Below are positions 1 to 7,220 of a stretch of DNA of 14,702 bases, in pieces. The stretch is from JAJTFW01 sp964584995 (GTDB lineage: Bacteria; Bacteroidota; Bacteroidia; AKYH767-A; OLB10). The notes beneath the pieces were generated by a model. The model had not been told where the DNA came from and did not search any database. It saw only the letters and a list, made by a program, of their open reading frames with translations. Within the stretch, counting starts at the first letter, position 1. Each line of letters begins with the position of its first letter. The position numbers and the translations under genes are program-made. The stretch is taken from positions 1 through 14,702 of the forward strand of contig CAZPCA010000060.1 in assembly GCA_964584995.1 (NCBI GenBank). The letters run 5' to 3'.

Positions 1-1910
1 TGGTATTCACTCATGTCGATGCGTGTCATGGCATTCTCGTCATTGAACAGGAATTCAGCCAGGGCCTTCGCCAATTCTGTTTTTCCTACTCCGGTTGTTC
101 CGAGGAAAATGAATGAGCCAATCGGCCGTTTGGCATCTTGCAATCCTGCTCTGCTGCGTCGTACGGCATCGGAGAGGGCCGCGATAGCGTCTTCCTGACC
201 GACAACGCGCTGGTGAAGCTCTTGTTCAAGATGGAGCAGCTTCTCACGTTCGCTTTGCAGCATTCTCTTCACAGGGATGCCCGTCCAGCGACTCACCACC
301 TCAGCGATGTCTTCGCTATCCACTTCTTCTTTGATCATTGCGCTGCTTTCCTGAGCCACGGCCAGTTGGTTTTGTGCAGAACGGATTTGTTCCTCTACTT
401 CCTTGACCTTGCCGTAGCGGATTTCCGCGACCTTGCCATAATCTCCTGCTCTTTCTGCCTGCTCAGCCTCCAGCTTGAGTGCTTCGATGGCTTGTTTGCC
501 ACGGGTGATGGTGTCTACAATCTGCTTTTCCGCCTCCCAGCGTGCTTTGATGGCATTTCTTTCCTCATTCAGGTTGGCCAGGTTTTCACTCAGCTCTTTC
601 AGTTTCTTTTCATCGCCTTCGCGCTTGATGGCGGCTCTTTCGATTTCAAGCTGCATGATCTTACGCTGGATTTCATCGAGTTCTTCGGGTACGCTGTCTA
701 TTTCAAGCCGCAATTTGGCTGCTGCTTCATCCATCAGGTCGATGGCCTTGTCGGGTAGAAAGCGGTCGGCGATATAGCGGTCACTCAGTTCAACGGCTGC
801 AATGATGGCTTCATCCTTGATGCGCACCTTGTGATGTGTTTCGTAGCGCTCTTTCAATCCTCTGAGAATGGAAACTGCATCCTGTGTATCGGGTTCTTCC
901 ACCATTACTTTCTGGAAACGACGCTCAAGTGCCTTGTCCTTCTCAATGTATTTTTGGTACTCGTTGAGGGTGGTCGCTCCGATTGAGCGCAGTTCTCCCC
1001 GGGCCAATGCAGGTTTGAGAATATTGGCAGCATCCATGGCACCCTCACCCCCGCCACCGGCACCTACCAGGGTATGGATCTCATCGATGAACAGGATGAT
1101 ATTGCCTTCTGCACTGATCACCTCCTTCACCACCGATTTGAGCCTTTCTTCGAATTCACCTTTGTATTTCGCACCGGCTACCAGAGCCCCCATATCGAGT
1201 GAATAGATGGTCTTGCTTTTAAGATTTTCCGGAACATCTCCGTTGATGATGCGATGTGCCAGTCCTTCTGCAATTGCGGTCTTGCCCACACCCGGCTCTC
1301 CGATCAGAACGGGATTGTTTTTGGTGCGCCTGGACAAAATCTGCAATACACGTCGAATCTCTTCGTCGCGTCCGATGACCGGATCCAGCTTCCCTTCACG
1401 GGCGAGCAGGTTGAGGTTTTTAGCATATTTTTCAAGGGAGTTGTAGGTCTCTTCCGCTCCGGCACTGGTCACACGGGCTCCTTTACGTAGTTCTTTGATA
1501 GCGGTGCGGAGGTCAGCGTCGTTAACTCCTGCCTGCTTCAGTGTACGGGCGGTAGCATCGTTGTTGGCCAAGAGCGCCAGAAGAATATGCTCCAGTGAAA
1601 CGAATTCATCTTTTAGATCTTTGGCCATGCTGAGTGCCTGCTGCAGCACTTTTTGAGTTTCATTGCCCAGATATACATTGCCACCGCTTACTTTGGGGTA
1701 TTGCTGCAGCAGCATGTCCGCATCTTTCTCCAATGCAGGTAGTTGGACATTCATGCGCTTGAGTAAAAAAGGGATGACATGTTCATCACTCTTGAGCATG
1801 TTTTTGAGCAGGTGTCCTGTTTCAATACTCTGGTGTCCCATTGACAGGGCTGTCTGCTGGGATTCCTGAATCAGCTCCTGCGACTTGATGGTGAATTGCT
1901 GGAAATTCAT
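1..1910 (-). CDS. clpB: ATP-dependent chaperone ClpB, 3' end outside window
   Basis: ClpB is the cytosolic Hsp100 disaggregase that pulls proteins out of aggregates together with DnaK. The ATG at 1910 opens a typical ClpB N-domain (MNFQQFTIKSQELIQ). Visible in order: double Clp N-domain (about residues 1-145); first AAA+ module with Walker A GEPGVGKT (204-211), Walker B ILFIDEIH (about 272-279) and an arginine-finger region ALERRF (326-331); the coiled-coil middle domain (about 405-525), which separates ClpB from ClpA and ClpC; and the start of the second AAA+ module with Walker A GTTGVGKT (604-611). The window ends after RIDMSEY (residue 636). ClpB is usually about 860-870 residues, so roughly the last 230 are missing. 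The frame is intact. The 196 bases upstream hold the terminator of the next gene, so clpB is probably transcribed alone; I found no convincing promoter or heat-shock box. Identification is very secure. Confidence 0.97.
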   Translation of the reverse strand, partial: MNFQQFTIKSQELIQESQQTALSMGHQSIETGHLLKNMLKSDEHVIPFLLKRMNVQLPALEKDADMLLQQYPKVSGGNVYLGNETQKVLQQALSMAKDLKDEFVSLEHILLALLANNDATARTLKQAGVNDADLRTAIKELRKGARVTSAGAEETYNSLEKYAKNLNLLAREGKLDPVIGRDEEIRRVLQILSRRTKNNPVLIGEPGVGKTAIAEGLAHRIINGDVPENLKSKTIYSLDMGALVAGAKYKGEFEERLKSVVKEVISAEGNIILFIDEIHTLVGAGGGGEGAMDAANILKPALARGELRSIGATTLNEYQKYIEKDKALERRFQKVMVEEPDTQDAVSILRGLKERYETHHKVRIKDEAIIAAVELSDRYIADRFLPDKAIDLMDEAAAKLRLEIDSVPEELDEIQRKIMQLEIERAAIKREGDEKKLKELSENLANLNEERNAIKARWEAEKQIVDTITRGKQAIEALKLEAEQAERAGDYGKVAEIRYGKVKEVEEQIRSAQNQLAVAQESSAMIKEEVDSEDIAEVVSRWTGIPVKRMLQSEREKLLHLEQELHQRVVGQEDAIAALSDAVRRSRAGLQDAKRPIGSFIFLGTTGVGKTELAKALAEFLFNDENAMTRIDMSEY

Positions 1911-2050
1911 GGATTCTAATTTTTTTACTGACCTATCAAAGAACATCCCAATCGATTGAACTGGAAAGATTGGCAGCTAATCCAGGTGTTGGTATGTCAA
2001 TTCTGCAGCAGCCCTATTACTTCTAGACAAATAGTCAGTATAATGGGCCT

Positions 2051-2084
2051 AAAAAAGGAATAGCTGCCTTACGGGGCAGCTATT
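2051..2084 (-). terminator. Rho-independent terminator of the TonB-domain gene
   Basis: A perfect 10-bp stem (AATAGCTGCC at 2059-2068 with GGCAGCTATT at 2075-2084) has a six-base loop. Read on the minus strand it is followed by CC and six T (2056-2051). It lies 22 bases after the stop of the gene at 2107-2631, separating that gene from clpB downstream. Confidence 0.8.
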
Positions 2085-2106
2085 TTATGTAAGGGTACTT
2101 GAACAA

Positions 2107-2631
2107 TCAAAAGGTGATGGTGATGGTGCCTTTTTGCTCGAGCGGCATCGTGGTACCACCGTCGAATTTCGCACTTTCTGCAGCCTGCTTGGCTTTGGTA
2201 AGTAAATACTGACTGGTAGTCGTGGTGCCTTCTACTCCCGGATCAGCTTTCACAACATCTCCGTATTTATTGATGGTGATCGCCACTACTACGATTCCTC
2301 GTTCCATCGTCAAATTATCAACTTTGGGTTGGCGGATGATTTTCCTTCCCGGCATGATGTAGGAAACGCCTTTTTGGCCACTGGCAGTTCCGCTGCTACT
2401 TACTCCCGGCTCTCCGTCAAATTCAATCGATTTGATTTGGCCCAGCTGCAACGTGAGTAGGCTGCCTTTATGGAAAAACGTCACAGTGTTGTTTTCAATC
2501 TTCTGAAGTTCTCCGTTCAGGCGTTCTCCGGATTTGGTCACCACCATATGCTGTGCCTCGGCCACTGCTGTCAGCAGAACCAAAAGATATATAGTGAAGT
2601 ATTTGCTCACAACAGCCAGATAACGATTCAA
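2107..2631 (-). CDS. Exported protein with Sm-like N-terminal part and TonB C-terminal-like domain
   Basis: Function unknown. Residues 1-27 (from the first possible start) form a signal peptide with a cleavage site like AEA-Q. Residues 28-75 (KSGERLNGELQKIENNTVTF to IKSIEFDG) look like the small Sm-like beta module found in many Bacteroidota exported proteins. Residues 108-174 match the TonB C-terminal fold: GIVVVAITINKYGDVVKADP, the TTTT stretch, an AKQAAESAKF helix and a final beta strand GTITITF. A classical TonB keeps an uncleaved membrane anchor and a proline-rich spacer; both seem absent, so this is probably a free periplasmic or envelope protein and not an energiser of outer-membrane receptors. 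No ATG fits the signal peptide. The start is TTG at 2631 or GTG at 2610, and a TAGTTTTG box overlapping the TTG favours GTG. It is divergent from the ABC exporter and followed by a strong terminator. Confidence 0.75.
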   Translation of the reverse strand: MNRYLAVVSKYFTIYLLVLLTAVAEAQHMVVTKSGERLNGELQKIENNTVTFFHKGSLLTLQLGQIKSIEFDGEPGVSSSGTASGQKGVSYIMPGRKIIRQPKVDNLTMERGIVVVAITINKYGDVVKADPGVEGTTTTSQYLLTKAKQAAESAKFDGGTTMPLEQKGTITITF

Positions 2632-2636
2632 AACTA
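2629..2636 (-). promoter_or_regulatory. Possible Bacteroidota -7 box (TAGTTTTG)
   Basis: TAGTTTTG on the minus strand fits the Bacteroidota -7 consensus TAnnTTTG. It overlaps the TTG start candidate at 2631, which would place the transcript start near 2622 and make GTG at 2610 the first usable start. I see no good -33 TTTG at the expected distance, so the call is tentative. Confidence 0.4.
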
Positions 2637-2699
2637 TGGCTTATTGTAAGCCTTCTCGGGCTTCCTTTTTAAACTAAATAACAACACGATGTTAATTAG

Positions 2700-2707
2700 T
2701 ACCTTTG
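2700..2707 (+). promoter_or_regulatory. Bacteroidota -7 box (TACCTTTG) for the ABC exporter
   Basis: TACCTTTG is one of the commonest forms of the Bacteroidota -7 element TAnnTTTG. It ends only nine bases before the ATG at 2717, so the mRNA would be leaderless or have a leader of a few bases. A clear -33 TTTG is not visible. The TTG codons at 2705 and 2708 lie in or next to the box and are not likely starts. Confidence 0.6.
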
Positions 2708-2716
2708 TTGCATCCG

Positions 2717-4344
2717 ATGAAACTTCTTTACAATTACCTGCGAGGGCACTGGAAGCTGGTGGTGCTGGCCCTTTTTCTGGCTGCAGTGAACCAGTTGTTT
2801 TCGCTGCTGGACCCCTATATTTTCAAATATATCATAGACGATTATGTGACCCGTTTCGATGAATTGACCCAACAGGAATTCATTCGGGGAGTTGGCATGC
2901 TTTTGCTGGCGGCCGTCGGGGTGGCGTTCATCAGCAGGGTGGCCAAGAACTTTCAGGACTATTACGTCAATGTGATTACACAAAGGGTGGGCGCTGCCCT
3001 ATACGCTGATGGGATCAAGCACAGTCTTGAACTTCCGTACGAGGTTTTTGAGGACCAGCGCAGCGGTGAAACGCTCGGTCGTTTACAGAAGGTCCGATCG
3101 GATGTAGAAAAGCTGATCAGTGCCTTTGTGAACATCTTGTTCACCTCATTGGTGGCGATTGTATTCGTTTCGGTGTATGCCATAAACGTTCATTGGCTAA
3201 TTGCTCCTGTTTATTTCGGAGTGATTCCTGTGCTGGGTTTTGTCAGTTCTTTCCTTAGCAGGAAGGTGAAGAAGCTGCAGAAAATCATCGTCGCAGAGAC
3301 CACCTCGCTTGCCGGATCTACTACAGAGTCATTGAGGAATATCGAATTGGTGAAAAGCCTTGGCCTTTCTGCGCAAGAAATAAAGCGGCTTAATTCCAAC
3401 ACAAGTAAGATCCTGAAGCTGGAGTTGAAAAAGGTGAAATACATCCGTTCCATTTCTTTTGTACAGGGAACCCTGGTGAATCTTCTCCGAACAGCCATCA
3501 TGTTCATGATGCTGTATTTGATTTTTACACGGCAGATTACGATAGGTCAGTTTTTCACCATGTTCATTTATTCCTTTTATATTTTCGGTCCACTGCAGGA
3601 GTTGGGCAATCTTATAAATATTTACCGCGAGGCGGAAGTATCCCTGGGACATTTTCAACAGTTGCTATCCCTACAGCCGGAAAAGCGCCCATCCCATCCG
3701 CAACAGCTCGGAAGAATCAATTCGTTCGAACTTGAAAAAGTAACATTTAGGCATCGATCCGGTACAGTCAATGCGGTGACGGATATATCATTCAAGGTTT
3801 CGGAGGGGGAAACTGTGGCCTTCGTAGGTCCGAGTGGTTCCGGTAAGACGACCTTGGTGAAGTTGCTGGTAGGATTGTACCGTCCGCTCACTGGTAGAAT
3901 TATGTATAACTCCACGCTTTCCGATAAGATCAGTCTCGACGAATTGCGTGGTCAGATCGGACTGGTTACACAGGATACGCAGCTCTTTTCGGGTTCGATT
4001 CGTGAAAATCTGTTGTTTGTAGCACCGGAAGCCAATGACGAGCAGTGCATGGATGTTCTGCAGAAATCAGCCCTGCAATCCTTGTTGAAGCGGGCAGATA
4101 AGGGTCTGGATACAGTGATTGGAGAAGGTGGTGTAAAGGTTTCTGGTGGTGAGAAGCAGCGCTTGTCTATTGCAAGGGCTTTGCTCCGGAATCCATCTTT
4201 GCTTGTATTCGATGAAGCCACCTCTGCCCTCGATTCCCTTACTGAGGAAGAAATCGGCGAGACCATTCGGGGGCTTTCTGGAAAAAAAAGTCAGATAACC
4301 GTGCTGATTGCCCACCGTCTTTCAACCGTCATGCATGCAGACGT
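2717..4344 (+). CDS. ABC exporter, fused membrane and ATPase domains, 3' end lost in gap
   Basis: A half-size ABC transporter of the exporter type, acting as a dimer in the inner membrane to expel an unknown, perhaps lipid or hydrophobic, substrate. ATG at 2717 is chosen (MKLLYNYLRGHW); upstream in-frame TTG codons fall in the promoter box. Residues about 10-310 form the six-helix membrane domain. The ATPase domain follows with Walker A GPSGSGKT (371-378), Q-loop VTQDTQLF, signature SGGEKQ (476-481), Walker B LLVFDEAT (D499, E500) and the switch histidine in IAHRLST (H533). All catalytic residues are present. Reading stops at residue 542, where the N run begins; about 40-50 residues of the usual 580-600 are missing. 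The divergent neighbour and own promoter suggest independent transcription, possibly with the downstream NUDIX gene. The substrate cannot be told from the sequence. Confidence 0.93.
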
Positions 4345-4444
4345 NNNNNNNNNNNNNNNNNNNNNNNNNNNNNNNNNNNNNNNNNNNNNNNNNNNNNNNN
4401 NNNNNNNNNNNNNNNNNNNNNNNNNNNNNNNNNNNNNNNNNNNN
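4345..4444. other. Scaffold gap of 100 N
   Basis: Exactly 100 N, the usual placeholder for an unsized gap. It removes the end of the ABC exporter and the start of the NUDIX gene. Together these lack perhaps 80-100 residues, so the true gap is probably longer than 100 bases. The fact that both flanks share a reading frame means nothing. Confidence 0.98.
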
Positions 4445-4981
4445 CGACCTGCAAACGATTACCTGTCAAAAGCTACAGGTATTAAAACTGCCGCTGTGTT
4501 GTTGGTCTTGTTTCCGGATAGCGGATTGACACGAATGGCACTCATTGAACGAAGCCGCGATGGGCATACCCATGCCGGGCAAATTGGATTTCCGGGAGGC
4601 CGGCAGGAGGAGGACGAAGAATTGTCGCAAACAGCATTAAGGGAAGCGGAAGAAGAGTGCGGGATACCGCAAGGCGAAGTGCAACTGCTCGGTCCATTGA
4701 CACCGCTGTATATACCACCAAGCAATTTCTATGTGCATCCATTTATAGGCGCGATGTCAGCCAAGCCTGTTTGGAGGCTTCAGCATACGGAGGTGAGTCG
4801 TGTATTGACTCCGGACATTTCACATTTTTTAGACACACGTAACCATCAATTGGATGCTTTTGCCAGTGCGAGAGGGGAAGTGGTGCAAGCTCCTTATTAC
4901 AGGCTGGATGATGTGAAAATCTGGGGAGCGACGGCCATGATGATAGCGGAATTCGCACATATACTCGGGCGTCTGAAATAA
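4445..4981 (+). CDS. NUDIX hydrolase, CoA pyrophosphatase family, 5' end lost in gap
   Basis: Members of this family split coenzyme A (or oxidised CoA) into 3',5'-ADP and phosphopantetheine in the cytosol. The frame begins directly after the gap with RPANDYLSKATG. HAGQIGFPGG followed by a complete NUDIX box (G-x5-E-x7-REAEEECGI) is the combination seen in the CoA pyrophosphatase (UPF0035) subfamily, where L-x-x-R-S and H-x-GQI-x-FPGG precede the box; here ALIERS is also present. The C-terminal part VQAPYYRLDDVKIWGATAMM matches the family's closing segment, where I/VWGAT is common. The 178 residues present suggest that about 30-50 N-terminal residues lie in the gap. It stops at 4981, four bases before a terminator hairpin shared with the convergent lipoprotein gene. 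The family call is strong; CoA as the substrate is inferred. Confidence 0.9.
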   Translation, partial: RPANDYLSKATGIKTAAVLLVLFPDSGLTRMALIERSRDGHTHAGQIGFPGGRQEEDEELSQTALREAEEECGIPQGEVQLLGPLTPLYIPPSNFYVHPFIGAMSAKPVWRLQHTEVSRVLTPDISHFLDTRNHQLDAFASARGEVVQAPYYRLDDVKIWGATAMMIAEFAHILGRLK

Positions 4982-5012
4982 AAAAGAGGACATCCGCTTA
5001 CGGATAGCCTCT
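4980..5012. terminator. Bidirectional terminator between convergent genes
   Basis: Stem AGAGG (4985-4989) with CCTCT (5008-5012), then a two-base internal loop on each side, and ATCCG (4992-4996) with CGGAT (5001-5005) closed by a CTTA loop. On the minus strand it is followed by a T-rich run (complement of 4980-4985), which suits the lipoprotein gene ending at 5031. It also lies just past the NUDIX stop on the plus strand, where the T tract is poor. Confidence 0.7.
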
Positions 5013-5030
5013 TGCAACTTGCACTGGGTT

Positions 5031-5924
5031 TTAATTCCAGTCTTTTGTCCTGCCGACGTCAGCGATCTGAACATTCAGAATTTCATTGCTGGTGGCATGG
5101 GTTATGAAAGCGATGATTTTCCAGGTGCTGTTGGTGCTGTACTTCTTAGGAATATCAGTCGTGAAGGAGATGATGTCAGAACCGCCTGCGACGAACGCAG
5201 TAGGATTGATGGAACTGCCAAGAGTCGGACTCAGAACTCTTCGTACTACATTGTGGTGGGTGTATCCTCTGATAGGATTGCCTGCACCGTAAAAAGAGCT
5301 CGAAGGAACCAGGTTGAAGGCATTGGCTTGATAGAATGTCGTTTGGGTAGAGGTGACGGCATCTTCAACAAGATAGGCCGTGACATTGTAGTTGCCGGTC
5401 GTAGCAGCCGAAAAGCCCGTATGTACGCTAATGCTGGCGACATTTCCATTAACAGCCGATTGGATGGCAAGTCCGCAATTAACAGGTTTTTGCAGTGAGG
5501 CATTTACGGCTGAGCCGATTTGTGGCGATGTCAGGTAGCGAGTGCCTGCGTAGTTGATACGGTCTGTGCTTGCACAGGGAAAAGTGGTGCTCGCTGGAGT
5601 GAATAGAGATAGCATACGGTTGGTATGGACCTGTGCCATGATGTCATTGGTATGCAGGCTGGCATGGTACACTTTTCCGGCATTTCCTTTAACCATCCTC
5701 AGTATTTCAGCGGATGTTTCAGGAGCGAGTCCACTGGCACAGCTGGTGAATTCCGCGATCAACACCTTTTTCGTGAAGGTGGCCGGCACAGGGCTCACAT
5801 TCTGGATGTTCGAGGCTCTTATTCCGGATGGATCGGTGGTGGGAGCGTTGGTTGTTGTTTCTTCTTTCTGGCAGGCTGTGAACAGGAATCCGGTTGCAGC
5901 AGCATAAACGAGTAATTTTTTCAT
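5031..5924 (-). CDS. Omp28-like surface lipoprotein, copy A
   Basis: A predicted lipoprotein of 297 residues. ATG at 5924 is chosen over the in-frame start at 5957 because it begins a clean lipoprotein signal: MKKLL, a hydrophobic stretch, then the lipobox FTAC with Cys18. The mature end C-Q-K-E-E fits the Bacteroidota lipoprotein export signal (K followed by two acidic residues), predicting outer-surface display. Residues 53-70 (KKVLIAEFTSCASGLAPE) match the start of the Omp28 domain, where relatives read about EDFTG-x-x-C-x-x-C-P in a thioredoxin-like fold; both positions of that CxxC are replaced here. The C-terminal half carries CGLAIQSAVNG and NYNVTAYLVED, shared with the next gene, and both proteins end in G-x-T-K-x-W. 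It is a tandem paralogue of the gene at 6129-7010, separated by a hairpin, so probably transcribed alone. Its function is unknown; a structural or binding role is more likely than redox chemistry. Confidence 0.8.
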   Translation of the reverse strand: MKKLLVYAAATGFLFTACQKEETTTNAPTTDPSGIRASNIQNVSPVPATFTKKVLIAEFTSCASGLAPETSAEILRMVKGNAGKVYHASLHTNDIMAQVHTNRMLSLFTPASTTFPCASTDRINYAGTRYLTSPQIGSAVNASLQKPVNCGLAIQSAVNGNVASISVHTGFSAATTGNYNVTAYLVEDAVTSTQTTFYQANAFNLVPSSSFYGAGNPIRGYTHHNVVRRVLSPTLGSSINPTAFVAGGSDIISFTTDIPKKYSTNSTWKIIAFITHATSNEILNVQIADVGRTKDWN

Positions 5925-6030
5925 TGTATAGTTGGTTAGAATTAAACGATACTGCAATTTCGGTCTGGATGATCGGTGAATGCTGCATAAAACTTACATT
6001 GTTGATAAGTGTGAATCCTTGTTAATAACA

Positions 6031-6058
6031 GAAGGCTGTCTCGTCTGAAACAGCCTTC
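6031..6058 (-). terminator. Probable terminator between the two Omp28-like genes
   Basis: A 9-bp perfect stem (GAAGGCTGT at 6031-6039 with ACAGCCTTC at 6050-6058) can extend by two further pairs past one mismatch, closing on a four-base loop. It lies about 70 bases after the stop of copy B and before copy A. The T tract after it on the minus strand is poor (TGTTATT), so termination is likely but not certain. Confidence 0.55.
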
Positions 6059-6128
6059 CGGTAGAACTTGAATTTGCTTCTTGCGCAAGAACAAATTCAT
6101 TAATTTAGAACATTTGGTTACTTTTCTT

Positions 6129-7010
6129 TCAATCCCAATTTTTCGTCTGACCTAATTTCACTTTTTGTACGTTCATTACTTCGTAGCCCGTGGGGGTGCT
6201 GCCTGTTCTGGTGATGAAGGCAATGACGGAAACATCATTTGTTTTATAGTTGTTCAATGGACAAGTATAGGTGAACATGGCTTTGCCACCGTTGGTGATG
6301 TTGCTCGCAGGAATGGCATCGCCCAAGGGGGCGGAAAGGACCTTGCGTAATACCTGCTGATGGCTGAAATTGGGAATCGGGTCGCCGGCTCCCTGGAAGG
6401 GATGCCCGGAAGTGTTGTTATAGGCATTCCGCTGATCAAGGGATCCACCGGTCGCTGTAACATTATCTTCTACCACGTAGGCGGTGACCGTATAATTCCC
6501 ACTCATGTTTTGGTTGAAGCCACAGTGAATGATAGCTGTTGCCGTTGTGCCGTTTACAGAGGTCTCAATGGCCAGGCCACATGTTGCTGACTTGCTCTTA
6601 GCAAGATCGAAGTTGCTTTGCCACTGCGTGCGGTTCAGTATGGTCATGTTCAGTGAAGGGGTACGGTTGATCATACCGGAAGGAAATGTCATTGGATAGT
6701 TATTGCTGTAGGCAGAGCTGAGTGAAGTGTACTGTGCGATTTCCAATGCATCGCTGTAATGAATGGAAACAGGAATCGCATTCGCAGTGTTATTATTCAG
6801 AATGGTATTCAATTTGACAAAACCGTCAGTGCTTTGAGGTTGCCCGGCACCGGTGAAGGTTTCTATAAGAACCTTCTGAGTGAAACTTGCCGGAACTCCT
6901 GATAGTCCGCCATTGTTGAGGCTGTTGTCAATGGCAGGAGCTGCAGATTCTTCTTTCTGACACGCTGAAAGCATGGTGCCTACGAGTAGTAAAGATGGTA
7001 TGTACTTCAT
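6129..7010 (-). CDS. Omp28-like surface lipoprotein, copy B
   Basis: A predicted lipoprotein of 293 residues and paralogue of copy A. ATG at 7010 is chosen over the longer frame from 7130 because it begins a lipoprotein signal, MKYIPSLLLVGTMLSAC, with lipobox LSAC (Cys17). The mature end C-Q-K-E-E again fits the surface export signal. Residues 46-60 (KVLIETFTGAGQPQS) align with the Omp28 opening; FTG is kept but the CxxC is replaced by Q and S. Shared blocks with copy A include VPA-S/T-FT, CGLAIE-S-VNG, GNYTVTAYVVED, GAG-P/N-PI and the end GQTKNWD. One or two conserved Cys remain (CGLAI) and could pair with the Cys in IIHCGF or FTYTCP, but that is a guess. It is divergent from the NUDIX gene at 7221. 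The partner, ligand and role are unknown. Confidence 0.8.
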   Translation of the reverse strand: MKYIPSLLLVGTMLSACQKEESAAPAIDNSLNNGGLSGVPASFTQKVLIETFTGAGQPQSTDGFVKLNTILNNNTANAIPVSIHYSDALEIAQYTSLSSAYSNNYPMTFPSGMINRTPSLNMTILNRTQWQSNFDLAKSKSATCGLAIETSVNGTTATAIIHCGFNQNMSGNYTVTAYVVEDNVTATGGSLDQRNAYNNTSGHPFQGAGDPIPNFSHQQVLRKVLSAPLGDAIPASNITNGGKAMFTYTCPLNNYKTNDVSVIAFITRTGSTPTGYEVMNVQKVKLGQTKNWD

Positions 7011-7155
7011 GATTGGATTTTTTTTCAAATTACCGCTTGATGGGTGGAAAAGTGAACGGTATTCTTCAGAGCATTGAGAATGTAAGAGCAATGTAAAATA
7101 CAGGCAATTTCGGGCTTTGTGTTCAGGCATTATAACTTGCCCTGAACATATTGAG

Positions 7156-7185
7156 TTGATTTACCGCATGAATGCTCTACTTTTA
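7156..7185 (+). promoter_or_regulatory. Bacteroidota-type promoter of the second NUDIX gene
   Basis: TTG (7156-7158) and TACTTTTA (7178-7185) are spaced by exactly 19 bases, which fits the Bacteroidota -33/-7 arrangement. The -7 box differs from TAnnTTTG only at the last base. The predicted transcript start near 7190 leaves a leader of about 30 bases before the ATG at 7221. Confidence 0.6.
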
Positions 7186-7220
7186 CATTCGTAGGAATTG
7201 TAAGGTTTTCGATAAAATTG

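Noticed and set aside
138..758. Plus-strand frame of 206 codons at the left edge
   Set aside because: It is antisense to the secure clpB coding sequence and its translation resembles no protein family.
1911..2050. Search for a heat-shock element or promoter before clpB
   Set aside because: No inverted repeat of the CIRCE type and no good TAnnTTTG with a -33 partner was seen; only a loose TTCTTTG.
2648..2670. Small hairpin (AAGCC with GGCTT) followed by five T on the plus strand
   Set aside because: The stem is only five pairs and no plus-strand gene lies upstream to terminate. It could be an operator in the divergent region, but nothing supports that.
7011..7130. Upstream extension of Omp28-like copy B to a start at 7130
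   Set aside because: The extension would place the lipoprotein signal peptide and lipobox 40 residues inside the protein. ATG at 7010 gives a normal signal.
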